Assembly (NCBI GenBank): GCA_964655775.1
Contig: CAZZNQ010000075.1
Span: 1 to 20,095, forward strand
Direction: 5' to 3'
Length of the DNA stretch: 20,095 nucleotides
Source: CAZZNQ01 sp964655775
GTDB lineage: Bacteria > Planctomycetota > Brocadiia > SM23-32
The translations under genes and the position numbers were made by a program. Numbering within the stretch: position 1 is the first letter of the stretch; each line of letters opens with the position of its first letter. Shown in pieces: positions 1 to 6,463 of this stretch. A model generated the notes under the pieces. That model was not told where the DNA came from and did no database searches. It was given only the letters and a program-made list of their open reading frames with translations.

Positions 1-1
1 G

Positions 2-655
2 ATCGAGAAAGAGGTCGAGTACCTCTCGAAGGCGACCAGCAATCCGGACCACCCTTACGTGGCCGTGATGGGCGGGGCGAAGGTGAGCGATAAGATCAGC
101 GTGATCCGCAACCTGCTGGACAAGGTGGACGCGATGCTCGTCGGCGGCGCCATGGCCTACACCTTCCTGAAGCAGCAGGGCAAGGGCGTGGGCAAGTCGC
201 TGGTGGAAGAGGACAGGCTGGACGTAGCGGAAGAACTCCTTGCCGCGGCAGGGGACAAGATCCTGCTGCCGGTCGATCACGTCTGCGCGCAATCAATCGA
301 CGCCGACGCGGAGAGCGAGGTGTTCGAAGACGAGATCCCGGACGGCTGGATCGGTCTGGACATCGGCCCGAAGACGGCCGAGATGTACGCCGATAGGATC
401 AAGGGAGCCGCGCTGGTGACCTGGAACGGGCCGGTCGGCTACTTCGAGATCGGGCAGTTCTCCAACGGCACGCGCACGGTTGCCGGCGCCATGGCGCAGT
501 GCGGCGGCACCACCATCGTCGGCGGCGGCGAAACGGCCGAGGCGGTTGAGGAACTCGGTCTGCAGGACGACATCAGCCACGTTTCGACCGGCGGCGGCGC
601 GTCCCTGGAGTTCCTGGCGGGCGACGTGCTGCCCGGCATCAAAGCCCTTGAATGA
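2..655 (+). CDS. pgk: Phosphoglycerate kinase, 3' part (5' end outside window)
   Basis: Glycolytic and gluconeogenic kinase that interconverts 1,3-bisphosphoglycerate + ADP and 3-phosphoglycerate + ATP in the cytoplasm. The reading frame is open from base 2, so the gene is cut by the window edge; about 217 C-terminal residues remain of a family length near 395. Visible signatures are the GGAKVSDK segment that begins the nucleotide-binding domain, WNGPVGYFE, the GGGETAEA loop (GGGD/E-T/S type), and the closing STGGGASLEFL...LPGIKAL block. The remaining part is therefore mainly the ATP-binding C-terminal domain, and it looks intact. The internal GTG at 59 is not a start, because family-typical sequence (EKEVEYLSKA) continues upstream of it. 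The gene ends 16 bases before rpe and is probably cotranscribed with it. Confidence 0.97.
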   Translation: MEKEVEYLSKATSNPDHPYVAVMGGAKVSDKISVIRNLLDKVDAMLVGGAMAYTFLKQQGKGVGKSLVEEDRLDVAEELLAAAGDKILLPVDHVCAQSIDADAESEVFEDEIPDGWIGLDIGPKTAEMYADRIKGAALVTWNGPVGYFEIGQFSNGTRTVAGAMAQCGGTTIVGGGETAEAVEELGLQDDISHVSTGGGASLEFLAGDVLPGIKALE

Positions 656-671
656 ACCCGGTGGAGGGCCA

Positions 672-1349
672 ATGAACATCAAGATCGCCCCCGGTGTGCT
701 GGACTGCGACCTGACCCACCTGGCCGACTCGATCGCCGAGATCGAGCGCGGCGGCGCGGACATCCTTCACGTGGACGTGGGGGACGGCCATTTCGTGCCG
801 AACCTTATGAGCGGCCCGCGCCTGACCCGGGCCATCTGCTCCTGCAGCACCGTGCCGGTGGACGTGCACCTGATGATCACCGATCCGGTCCGCTACGCGC
901 CGGCCTTCATCGAGGCGGGGGCGGACATCGTGCTGTTCCACGTCGAGGCGGTGGACGACCTTCCGGGCACCCTCCGCGAGATCAAGTCGCACGGAGTCGA
1001 GGTGGGGGTGGTCATGAAGCCGGACACTCCCGCCGAGTCCGTCCGCAGCGTTGTGGGCGAGGTGGACTGCCTGATGGCCATGACGGTGCAGCCGGGTTTC
1101 AGCGGCCAGGGCTTCCTGGAGGAGGGTTGCGAGAAGATTCCCGCCTTGCGTGAGATGTTCGGGTCGGATATAGATATCTACGTCGATGGCGGCATCGGCC
1201 CGGATACGGTCGGCATTGCTGCGCGCTACGGTGCGAACGTGATGGCGGCCGCCTCGTCCGTATTCATGACCGACGTGCCGCCGGGCGAGGCCGTGAAGCG
1301 ACTGCGCAGCCTGGCCCTGGAGGGCCTGGAAAGCGACCGACGGAGCTAG
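672..1349 (+). CDS. rpe: Ribulose-phosphate 3-epimerase family protein (divergent)
   Basis: A 225-residue TIM barrel of the ribulose-5-phosphate 3-epimerase family, which converts D-ribulose 5-phosphate to D-xylulose 5-phosphate in the pentose phosphate/Calvin pathways. The four metal ligands and catalytic residues of the family are present: H33 and D35 (HVDVGDGHFVPN), H66 (DVHLMI) and D172 (VDGG). The loop MTVQPGFSGQ (137-146) matches the usual MTVNPGFGGQ. Several normally fixed positions differ: the N-terminal APS is APG (G8), DVMDG is DVGDG (G37), and the late phosphate-binding GS is AS. The start at ATG 672 is chosen because GGAGGG lies at 663-668 and the family's IAPxxL begins at residue 5; the frame is open further upstream but that part overlaps pgk. 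It could instead be an epimerase of a related phosphosugar such as allulose 6-phosphate. The family is certain; the exact substrate is less so. Confidence 0.88.
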   Translation: MNIKIAPGVLDCDLTHLADSIAEIERGGADILHVDVGDGHFVPNLMSGPRLTRAICSCSTVPVDVHLMITDPVRYAPAFIEAGADIVLFHVEAVDDLPGTLREIKSHGVEVGVVMKPDTPAESVRSVVGEVDCLMAMTVQPGFSGQGFLEEGCEKIPALREMFGSDIDIYVDGGIGPDTVGIAARYGANVMAAASSVFMTDVPPGEAVKRLRSLALEGLESDRRS

Positions 1350-1354
1350 TAGGA

Positions 1355-1378
1355 AGAACCTTAGTCTTCGCCGGTTCT
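1355..1378 (+). terminator. Possible weak stem-loop after rpe
   Basis: Six bases before the hairpin lies the rpe stop codon. AGAACC (1355-1360) can pair with GGTTCT (1373-1378) around a 12-base loop. No clear T-tract follows, so this is only a weak terminator candidate; the larger palindromic element just downstream may do the job instead. Confidence 0.25.
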
Positions 1379-1390
1379 GCTTCATCGACG

Positions 1391-1452
1391 CAGCGGGGCG
1401 AGACGCCCCGCTCTACCCATTGCAGGGGTAGCGCGGCCGTCTCGGCCGCGTT
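1391..1452. repeat. Nested palindromic intergenic element (three adjacent hairpins)
   Basis: Three perfect stems lie side by side. The first is AGCGGGGCG/CGCCCCGCT (1392-1400 with 1404-1412, loop AGA). The second is CTACCC/GGGTAG (1413-1418 with 1426-1431). The third is CGCGGCCG/CGGCCGCG (1432-1439 with 1443-1450, loop TCT). The outer two hairpins are also approximate reverse complements of each other, so the whole is a palindrome of palindromes centred near 1422. It sits between the rpe stop and the candidate accD promoter. It could act as a bidirectional terminator, or be one copy of a dispersed REP/MITE-like repeat. No second copy is visible in this window. Confidence 0.7.
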
Positions 1453-1479
1453 GCTGCAAACCGAACAGTGCAGTACCTA
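1451..1479 (+). promoter_or_regulatory. Candidate promoter for accD
   Basis: TTGCTG (1451-1456), a 17-base spacer, then TACCTA (1474-1479), ending 27 bases before the accD start. It begins at the edge of the palindromic element. The match to the sigma-70 consensus is moderate. It is supported mainly by the same TTG-N17-TA pattern in front of other units here. Confidence 0.4.
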
Positions 1480-1506
1480 TGTAAGACCGCTTAGTCGGCG
1501 GAAGCC

Positions 1507-2331
1507 ATGCTGGGATTCGGCAGAAGAAAGAAGAAACAGCCAGAGTCGACCGGCGACGGGCTGTTCATGAAGTGCGACGGATGCGCCTCCCTCGTCTACC
1601 GCAAGAACGTGGCCGAGAGGATGCACACCTGCCCCGAGTGCGACCACCACTTCCGCGTGGGGGCCTGGGACCGGGTGAAGATGCACACCGACGAGGACAC
1701 CTTCCAGGAGTTGGACGGCGACCTGTTGCCGTGCGATCCCCTGGAGTTCGTGGCCGCCAAGGCCTACAAGGACCAGCTCGAGGGCTACGCCGAGAAGAGC
1801 GGTCTGAACGAGGCCATCATCTGCGGCACCTGCACCATTGAAGATCATCCCGCCGTGTTCACGGCGATGGACTTTCGGTTCTGCGGCGCCAGCATGGGAA
1901 GCGTGGTGGGGGAGAAGCTGGCACGTGCCGCCGAACTGGCCTGCGAGCGCAAGCTGCCGTTGGTTACGGTGGCCGCCTCCGGAGGCGCCCGTATGCAGGA
2001 GGGCTCGATAAGCCTGGTTCAGATGGCCAAGACCTGCGCTGCGCTGAACCGCCTGGACAGTGCGGGCGGGGTGCACATCAGCGTGATGACGGACCCGACC
2101 ACCGGCGGCGTCTGGGCGAGCTGGGCCGCCGTCGGCGACGTGATCCTCGCCGAGCCCGGCGCCACCATCCGCTTCGCCGGGGCCAGGGTCATCGAGGAGA
2201 CCATCAAGGGCAAGCTGCCCGACGGGTTCGCCACGTCCGAGTTCCTGCTCGAACACGGTTTCCTGGACATGATCGTGGATCGGCGGGAACTCAAGCGCAC
2301 GCTCGGCACGCTCATTTCCTACCTCACCTGA
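1507..2331 (+). CDS. accD: Acetyl-CoA carboxylase carboxyltransferase, beta subunit
   Basis: Beta half of the carboxyltransferase that moves the carboxyl group from carboxybiotin to acetyl-CoA, giving malonyl-CoA for fatty acid synthesis. The 274-residue protein begins with a basic stretch, followed by the four-cysteine zinc ribbon typical of AccD (C23, C26, C42, C45). The crotonase-fold carboxyltransferase domain follows, with GASMGSVVGEK, the oxyanion-region ASGGARMQEG (157-166), DPTTGGV, and the closing FAGxRVIEETI...LPxGFxxSEFLLEHGFxDMIV block. Length and motif order match the family. The start ATG has GGAAG a few bases upstream. The partner accA is not next to it, as is common when acc genes are scattered. 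The downstream neighbour is an unrelated sugar isomerase with its own candidate promoter. Confidence 0.96.
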   Translation: MLGFGRRKKKQPESTGDGLFMKCDGCASLVYRKNVAERMHTCPECDHHFRVGAWDRVKMHTDEDTFQELDGDLLPCDPLEFVAAKAYKDQLEGYAEKSGLNEAIICGTCTIEDHPAVFTAMDFRFCGASMGSVVGEKLARAAELACERKLPLVTVAASGGARMQEGSISLVQMAKTCAALNRLDSAGGVHISVMTDPTTGGVWASWAAVGDVILAEPGATIRFAGARVIEETIKGKLPDGFATSEFLLEHGFLDMIVDRRELKRTLGTLISYLT

Positions 2332-2351
2332 CCGCGCGGCGGCTGCCGGAC

Positions 2352-2380
2352 TTGACAGGCCGCGGCCTTCACCGTACCCT
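2352..2380 (+). promoter_or_regulatory. Candidate promoter for the isomerase/epimerase gene
   Basis: A perfect TTGACA (2352-2357), a 17-base spacer, and TACCCT (2375-2380). This would start a transcript near 2387 with a leader of about 58 bases. The near-tandem 10-11 base repeat TCGGCGATGT/TCGGCCGATGT (2391-2411) lies just downstream, where an operator could sit. Confidence 0.6.
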
Positions 2381-2445
2381 GAATCTGCGGTCGGCGATGT
2401 TCGGCCGATGTTCCATTTCTGTGAGCGCGACATCAGGAGGCCTGC

Positions 2446-3285
2446 ATGTTCTTTTCAGGTATCGCCGACGAAGCCGGCGACGACATCCAGACGCAAATCA
2501 AGGCCCACAAGGAACTTGGCTGGCATCACATAGAGCTGCGCAAGGTAAGCGGCGTGGCCGTCGGCGATCTCTCTGATCGCGCCTTCGACGAGACGGCGGA
2601 GGCCCTCTCGGACGCCGGAATCGCCATATCGGATTTCGGTTCACAGCTCTGTAACTGGGCCCGTCCGATCACAACCCACCTCGACCTGGACCGCCACGAA
2701 TTGGCGCGGTCTATTCCCCGCATGCAGCGCACCGGCTGCCCCTTCATCCGCATCATGAGCTACCCGAACGCCGGGTGGCCCGAAGACGAGTGGAAGGAGG
2801 AGGTGTTCAACCGCATCAAGGTGCTGGCACAGATGGCGGAGGACGGGGGAGTGACGCTGGTTCACGAGAACTGCAACGGCTACGGGGGACTGGGGCCGGC
2901 TCAGACACTGGAGCTTCTGGAGCACGTGGATTCCCCTGCGCTCAAGCTCGTTTTCGATACGGGCAACACGATCGGCCACGGGCAGGATTCCTGGGATTAC
3001 TACAGCCAGGTTAAAGAGCACGTGGTCTACGTTCACATCAAAGACGCCAGGAAACAGGACGGCAAGACCGTATTCACGTTTCCCGGCGAGGGCGACGGCA
3101 AGGTTGCCCGCATAGTGAAGGACCTGTTGGACAGCGGCTACGAGGGCGGCATCTCCATAGAACCGCACCTGGCCGCAATCGTGCACGAGGGAAAGGCGGC
3201 GTCCGAGTCGCAGGACTCCTATGCGCTCTACCTCGAGTACGGCCGCCGCTTGATGAGACTGGTCGACAAGGCCAAGGCTCAGTAG
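2446..3285 (+). CDS. Sugar phosphate isomerase/epimerase, xylose-isomerase-like TIM barrel
   Basis: A 279-residue protein of the AP-endonuclease-2/xylose-isomerase-like TIM barrel superfamily, whose members isomerise or epimerise sugars, inositols or hydroxypyruvate-type substrates using a divalent metal. Four family metal-ligand positions can be read in order: E141 (LVHENC), D171 (FDTGN), H197 (VHIKD) and E239 (SIEPH). The N-terminal IADEAGDD...LGWHHIELR is the usual first strand-helix. No signal peptide is seen, so it is probably cytoplasmic. The start is well fixed by AGGAGG at 2434-2439. It has its own TTGACA-type promoter and may be cotranscribed with the unknown gene downstream. Such proteins are greatly expanded in planctomycete-like bacteria, and the substrate cannot be read from sequence. 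Confidence 0.88.
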   Translation: MFFSGIADEAGDDIQTQIKAHKELGWHHIELRKVSGVAVGDLSDRAFDETAEALSDAGIAISDFGSQLCNWARPITTHLDLDRHELARSIPRMQRTGCPFIRIMSYPNAGWPEDEWKEEVFNRIKVLAQMAEDGGVTLVHENCNGYGGLGPAQTLELLEHVDSPALKLVFDTGNTIGHGQDSWDYYSQVKEHVVYVHIKDARKQDGKTVFTFPGEGDGKVARIVKDLLDSGYEGGISIEPHLAAIVHEGKAASESQDSYALYLEYGRRLMRLVDKAKAQ

Positions 3286-3312
3286 ACGGCGGCGAGAAGA
3301 TATCGATGCACC

Positions 3313-3340
3313 GGCCGCCCATGGGAGGGGGCGGGCGGCC
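3313..3340 (+). other. GC-rich stem-loop between two genes
   Basis: GGCCGCCC (3313-3320) can pair perfectly with GGGCGGCC (3333-3340) around a 12-base loop. It lies between the isomerase stop and the next gene's ribosome binding site. No T-run follows, so it may be an attenuator, an mRNA processing or stability hairpin, or chance in GC-rich DNA. Confidence 0.35.
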
Positions 3341-3364
3341 AGAGTTCACCTAAGGGAAGTTCAG

Positions 3365-4288
3365 ATGCTTGCAAGGATTGATCCCACCGAAAGAATCCGT
3401 CAGATGTACGAAGCGGGCCATCCGGTACCCTACCTGGCCTTCATGCAGATATTCCGCGAACTCGTCAGCGATCCGGTCGCCGTCACGCCCATAGAGCCGA
3501 GTCCCGGCAGGAAGCCCGCTTTTCGCGCCGCCTGCATGGCCGCCAGCGTGGGCCTTGTCGACAACGAGGGCCGGGACGTTGAGCGACTGCAGGAGTTCCA
3601 CGACAAGATATACTCCTACTGGAAGGCCAAGCTTCCGCCGGAGGAGTTCGCCGAGTTCGCCCGCATCTACGAGCGGGGACGGGGCGGCTCCGAGGACGAG
3701 GACACCGGCACGCCGGCGACGGTCACCCCGACGGCCAAGAACCTCGGGCTCCTGCAGCGGCTCAAGATCGTGGACAACAACGGCCGGGGAGTCACCTCCA
3801 AGACCGAGGCGGAGCGACGCGAGACCGGCGCCGACGACGCTGTTGCCCCTCCGGTTTTTGCCAGCGTAGACGATCTGGCCCGCGCCATCCGCCAGGGCGA
3901 CCTGCGCGTGGAGTTCTCCCCGCTGGCCGTCAAGAAGGAACTCGCCGTCTACAAGCTGGGCGAGGTCAGCGTGGGTGTGAGATGCGCCTGGGGCAAGAAG
4001 TCCGACGCCAACAACCACGTGGTCCTTACCGCCCGATACGGCTTGACCGACAGCGCACGCGGCCGCGATGAACTGGACGCCATTGTCGCGGACATGGGCT
4101 ACGTGAAGCAAAGCGCGCGGGCCTACCGGCGCTGGGACGACGACTACGGCTACACGGTCAACGTCGGGCCCAGGATGATCAACCTCGCCATATCCGCACC
4201 CCGAGAGGGGGCGGTGGAGAACACGCCTGTGCGCATCCAGCGCGGCCACCGCGACCTGGGCGAGTTGCTGGAGCGGCTGCAGGCTTAG
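3365..4288 (+). CDS. Unrecognised 307-residue cytoplasmic protein
   Basis: I do not recognise this protein. It has no signal peptide or membrane segment. The first ~105 residues are helical-looking with aromatic residues (MYEAGHPVPYLAFMQIF). Residues 106-125 are a low-complexity Gly/Asp/Glu/Thr linker. A second part (126-145) repeats a short motif of the first: VDNEGRDV at 65-72 and VDNNGRGV at 136-143, each preceded by a hydrophobic helix, which hints at a duplicated small module. The last ~140 residues look like an alpha/beta domain ending in a leucine-rich helix (LGELLERLQA). The start at ATG 3365 has AGGGA about seven bases upstream. The opposite strand is also open here, but its predicted protein has the Arg/His/Val/Ala bias of a shadow frame, so I take the plus frame as real. 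It is probably cotranscribed with the isomerase gene. Confidence 0.75.
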   Translation: MLARIDPTERIRQMYEAGHPVPYLAFMQIFRELVSDPVAVTPIEPSPGRKPAFRAACMAASVGLVDNEGRDVERLQEFHDKIYSYWKAKLPPEEFAEFARIYERGRGGSEDEDTGTPATVTPTAKNLGLLQRLKIVDNNGRGVTSKTEAERRETGADDAVAPPVFASVDDLARAIRQGDLRVEFSPLAVKKELAVYKLGEVSVGVRCAWGKKSDANNHVVLTARYGLTDSARGRDELDAIVADMGYVKQSARAYRRWDDDYGYTVNVGPRMINLAISAPREGAVENTPVRIQRGHRDLGELLERLQA

Positions 4289-4336
4289 GCGCCGCCTGAG
4301 AACTCGGTTCAGGATCCGGACGGCTGCCCTGTTCGC

Positions 4337-4365
4337 TTGCCCGGCGGCTCCCGGCCGAATATCTT
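4337..4365 (+). promoter_or_regulatory. Candidate promoter for cinA
   Basis: TTGCCC (4337-4342), a 17-base spacer and TATCTT (4360-4365). The predicted transcript would begin near 4372, about 40 bases before the preferred cinA start. Confidence 0.5.
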
Positions 4366-4412
4366 CTCTACAGCGTGACGGGGAGAGTACGTCCGGAGTG
4401 GGAGCGAAACGC

Positions 4413-5660
4413 GTGAGAGCAAGCATCATATCGACCGGTGAAGAACTGGTGCACGGGCGCATCGTCGACACGAATGCGGCCTTCATCGCGGCCGGACTGG
4501 AGGGTTTCGGATTCGAGGTGCGCCGCATTGTGGTGCTGGGCGATCAGGGCGCCGACCTCACGTTCGAGTTGCTGCGGTGCGCCGAAGACAGCAGCGTGAT
4601 CGTGCTCAGCGGCGGCCTCGGGCCCACCGCCGACGACCGCACCCGCTGGGCCGTCGCCGAGGCGGCGTCGCGCGAACTGACCGAGGACGGGGACACCCTC
4701 CGCTTCCTACGGGAAAGGTTGCGCGGCTTCGGCCGCGAGGTCGACGAGCGCCAGATCACCCAGGCCAGGTTCCCCGAAGGCTCGGTGGTCTTCCCCAACC
4801 CGAACGGCACGGCGCGCGGTTTCGCTTGCCTGATCGGCGACGCCTGGCTGGTGGCCATGCCGGGCGTGCCCGTGGAGATGCGGGCGATGTTCGCCGAGGA
4901 GGTGGTTCCCTTCCTGCTGGAGCGGGTCGGCCCCGGCGGCCACGTCAGGTGCGAGACGCTGAACATCTATCCGATCGCCGAACCGGACGCGGACGCCCGC
5001 ATCCGCGACATGACCGAGGCCGACCGCAACCCCGTGCTGGGCATCACCGTGCGCGACGGCGTCATCACCGTCAGCGTCACCGCCCGCGCCGACACTCCGG
5101 AGGAGGCCGATGCACTTGTCCGGCGCGACCTGGATGAGCTGAAGGCCCGCTTCGGCAATCTCGTCTTCGGCTCCGGAGAGAGCACCCTGGCCGTTGCGCT
5201 CAGCCACGAACTAAGCCGCTGCGCTTACACCATCGGCGTGGCGGAATCCCTCACCGGCGGGCTGATCGGCTACATGCTGGTGGAGGTCCCGGGCATATCG
5301 AGCTGCTTCCTGGGCGGTGTGGTGGCCTATGCAAACGAGGCCAAGATTCACCAGCTCGGCGTGCCACGCGGCATGATAGAGACGCACGGAGCCGTGAGCA
5401 GTCAGGTGGCCGAGGCGATGGCGGAAGGCGTCTGCCGCGCACTGGAGTGCGACGTCGGCATCAGCACAACCGGCATAGCCGGACCCACGGGTGGCACCGG
5501 AGAGAAACCGGTCGGCCTCACTTACGTCGGTGTCTGTGTGCAGGGCGAGGTCAAGGTCGAGGAATACCAGCTTCGAGGCGGCCGGGCGCGAGTGCGGGAC
5601 CGCGCGGCGAAACATGCGCTGAACATGGCAAGGCTTGCGTTGTTGGGCCGAGAAGCTTAG
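4413..5660 (+). CDS. cinA: CinA: nicotinamide-nucleotide amidase with CinA-like N-terminal domain
   Basis: Two-domain protein of pyridine nucleotide recycling. The C-terminal PncC domain deamidates nicotinamide mononucleotide to nicotinate mononucleotide. The N-terminal COG1058/MoaB-like domain is linked to ADP-ribose pyrophosphatase activity in characterised relatives. N-terminal signatures are IISTGEEL (5-12) and SGGLGPTADD (66-75). The PncC part starts near residue 270 with AESLTGGLIGYML and continues through VPGISSCFLGGVVAY, GAVSSQVAEAMAEG and TGIAGPTGG...KPVGLTYVGV, so both domains look complete. I prefer GTG 4413 (415 residues): family members begin MKAxII, and GGGAG sits about eight bases upstream. 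GTG 4398, giving five more residues, is the alternative. The gene has its own candidate promoter, and the next gene's candidate promoter overlaps its last codons. Confidence 0.94.
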   Translation: MRASIISTGEELVHGRIVDTNAAFIAAGLEGFGFEVRRIVVLGDQGADLTFELLRCAEDSSVIVLSGGLGPTADDRTRWAVAEAASRELTEDGDTLRFLRERLRGFGREVDERQITQARFPEGSVVFPNPNGTARGFACLIGDAWLVAMPGVPVEMRAMFAEEVVPFLLERVGPGGHVRCETLNIYPIAEPDADARIRDMTEADRNPVLGITVRDGVITVSVTARADTPEEADALVRRDLDELKARFGNLVFGSGESTLAVALSHELSRCAYTIGVAESLTGGLIGYMLVEVPGISSCFLGGVVAYANEAKIHQLGVPRGMIETHGAVSSQVAEAMAEGVCRALECDVGISTTGIAGPTGGTGEKPVGLTYVGVCVQGEVKVEEYQLRGGRARVRDRAAKHALNMARLALLGREA

Positions 5661-5663
5661 ACT
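5635..5663 (+). promoter_or_regulatory. Candidate promoter for the zinc-ribbon gene
   Basis: TTGCGT (5635-5640), a 17-base spacer, TAGACT (5658-5663). It lies over the end of cinA, and the -10 begins on the cinA stop codon. Confidence 0.4.
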
Positions 5664-5703
5664 GTCGCAGGACCGACCCACGTAACGAAAGGAGCCGGCG
5701 GCA

Positions 5704-6348
5704 ATGGCCGACAGAGACGACGGATACGTGCGCTTCCAGTGCCGCCAGTGCGGCCAGCGGTTGAAAGTCCGGAGCGACCGGGAAGGGGGGGACGTACTCC
5801 AATGTCCTCGGTGCGGGAGCATGGTCAACGTGCCGCTTGCCAACATCGAGGAAATCGCCAAGGGCGCCGACATGGAGGAGACCGGTCAGCCCGGTCGTCT
5901 CAACGTCAAGGCGGACCTGTTGCTCGAGCGACTGCGCATGAAAGGCCCTCAGGACGGGGAGCAGCGCGCCGGCGGCCCCCCCAGCCTGCGCGAAACCAAG
6001 TTCGGCGCGACGGCATCGTTCAGCCGACTCAGCGAGCTGGACCAGTTGGCCGCATCGGTCAGCAAGATCGACCAGGAGATGATCGGCCAGCTTCAGCGCC
6101 TGTTCCGCGAGCGTGGCCTTAAACCCGAGGACCGGGAGGTCCAGTTCGAGGGAATCGCCGAGCGCCGCAAGCGCGAGATCGAGCAGTTGCTCAAGAACCG
6201 GCTGTTCGGGCTGAAGCAGGAGGTGCGGGCCCTGGACGCCCAGCGGGAGCGCCTGGAGAGACGCCAACGGCAGGAACTGGAAGCGAAGAAGATGGCGCTT
6301 GAGGCGCTCCAGCTCTGCGCGAAGTACGTTTACGACCTGGATCTGTGA
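5704..6348 (+). CDS. Zinc-ribbon protein with C-terminal coiled coil
   Basis: A 214-residue protein of unknown function. It opens with a treble-clef-like zinc ribbon, FxCRQCG...LQCPRCG, with C13, C16, C34 and C37 spaced C-x2-C-x17-C-x2-C. This is followed by a polar linker (about 45-100). From about residue 105 to 205 it is a long charged helix rich in Arg, Glu and Gln (ERRKREIEQLL, ERLERRQRQELEAKKM) that should form a coiled coil. It lacks a signal peptide and membrane segment, so it is probably cytoplasmic. AAAGGAG at 5688-5694 fixes the start. Small FxCxxCG ribbon proteins of this sort are frequent in planctomycetes and related groups, usually unannotated. The coiled coil suggests an oligomeric adaptor; this role is inference. 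Confidence 0.82.
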   Translation: MADRDDGYVRFQCRQCGQRLKVRSDREGGDVLQCPRCGSMVNVPLANIEEIAKGADMEETGQPGRLNVKADLLLERLRMKGPQDGEQRAGGPPSLRETKFGATASFSRLSELDQLAASVSKIDQEMIGQLQRLFRERGLKPEDREVQFEGIAERRKREIEQLLKNRLFGLKQEVRALDAQRERLERRQRQELEAKKMALEALQLCAKYVYDLDL

Positions 6349-6372
6349 ACCCGTGGCGGACGCGGACGGGTT
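6348..6372 (+). terminator. Possible stem-loop after the zinc-ribbon gene
   Basis: AACCCGT (6348-6354) pairs perfectly with ACGGGTT (6366-6372) around an 11-base loop, starting on the last base of the stop codon. No T-tract follows. Its position right at the gene end and before the next promoter is what suggests termination. Confidence 0.35.
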
Positions 6373-6386
6373 GCGACGATTCGGTC

Positions 6387-6415
6387 TTGTGAGGGGCGGG
6401 CGTTTCTGGTAGCAT
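6387..6415 (+). promoter_or_regulatory. Candidate promoter for the acidic coiled-coil gene
   Basis: TTGTGA (6387-6392), a 17-base spacer, TAGCAT (6410-6415). The -10 is identical to that of the small membrane protein gene on the minus strand near 14503. Confidence 0.5.
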
Positions 6416-6463
6416 CACCCTCCTGACCGAGCGGCGGGGGATCTCTCTGGAGCGGAGGAAAGC

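Noticed and set aside
1477..2433. A 318-codon minus-strand open frame opposite accD, and similar ones at 639-1385 and 8202-9140.
   Set aside because: Each lies over a well-recognised plus-strand gene, or a promoter, and shows only shadow composition.
4295..4313. Stem-loop CCTGA/TCAGG after the unknown 307-residue gene as a terminator.
   Set aside because: Only about five base pairs with no T-run; too weak to call.
3350..4528. A 392-codon open frame on the minus strand opposite the unknown 307-residue gene.
   Set aside because: Its translation is rich in Arg, His, Val, Ala and Pro with no domain, and it runs across the cinA promoter region. The plus frame has a ribosome binding site and normal amino-acid balance. 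It is a shadow of high third-position GC.
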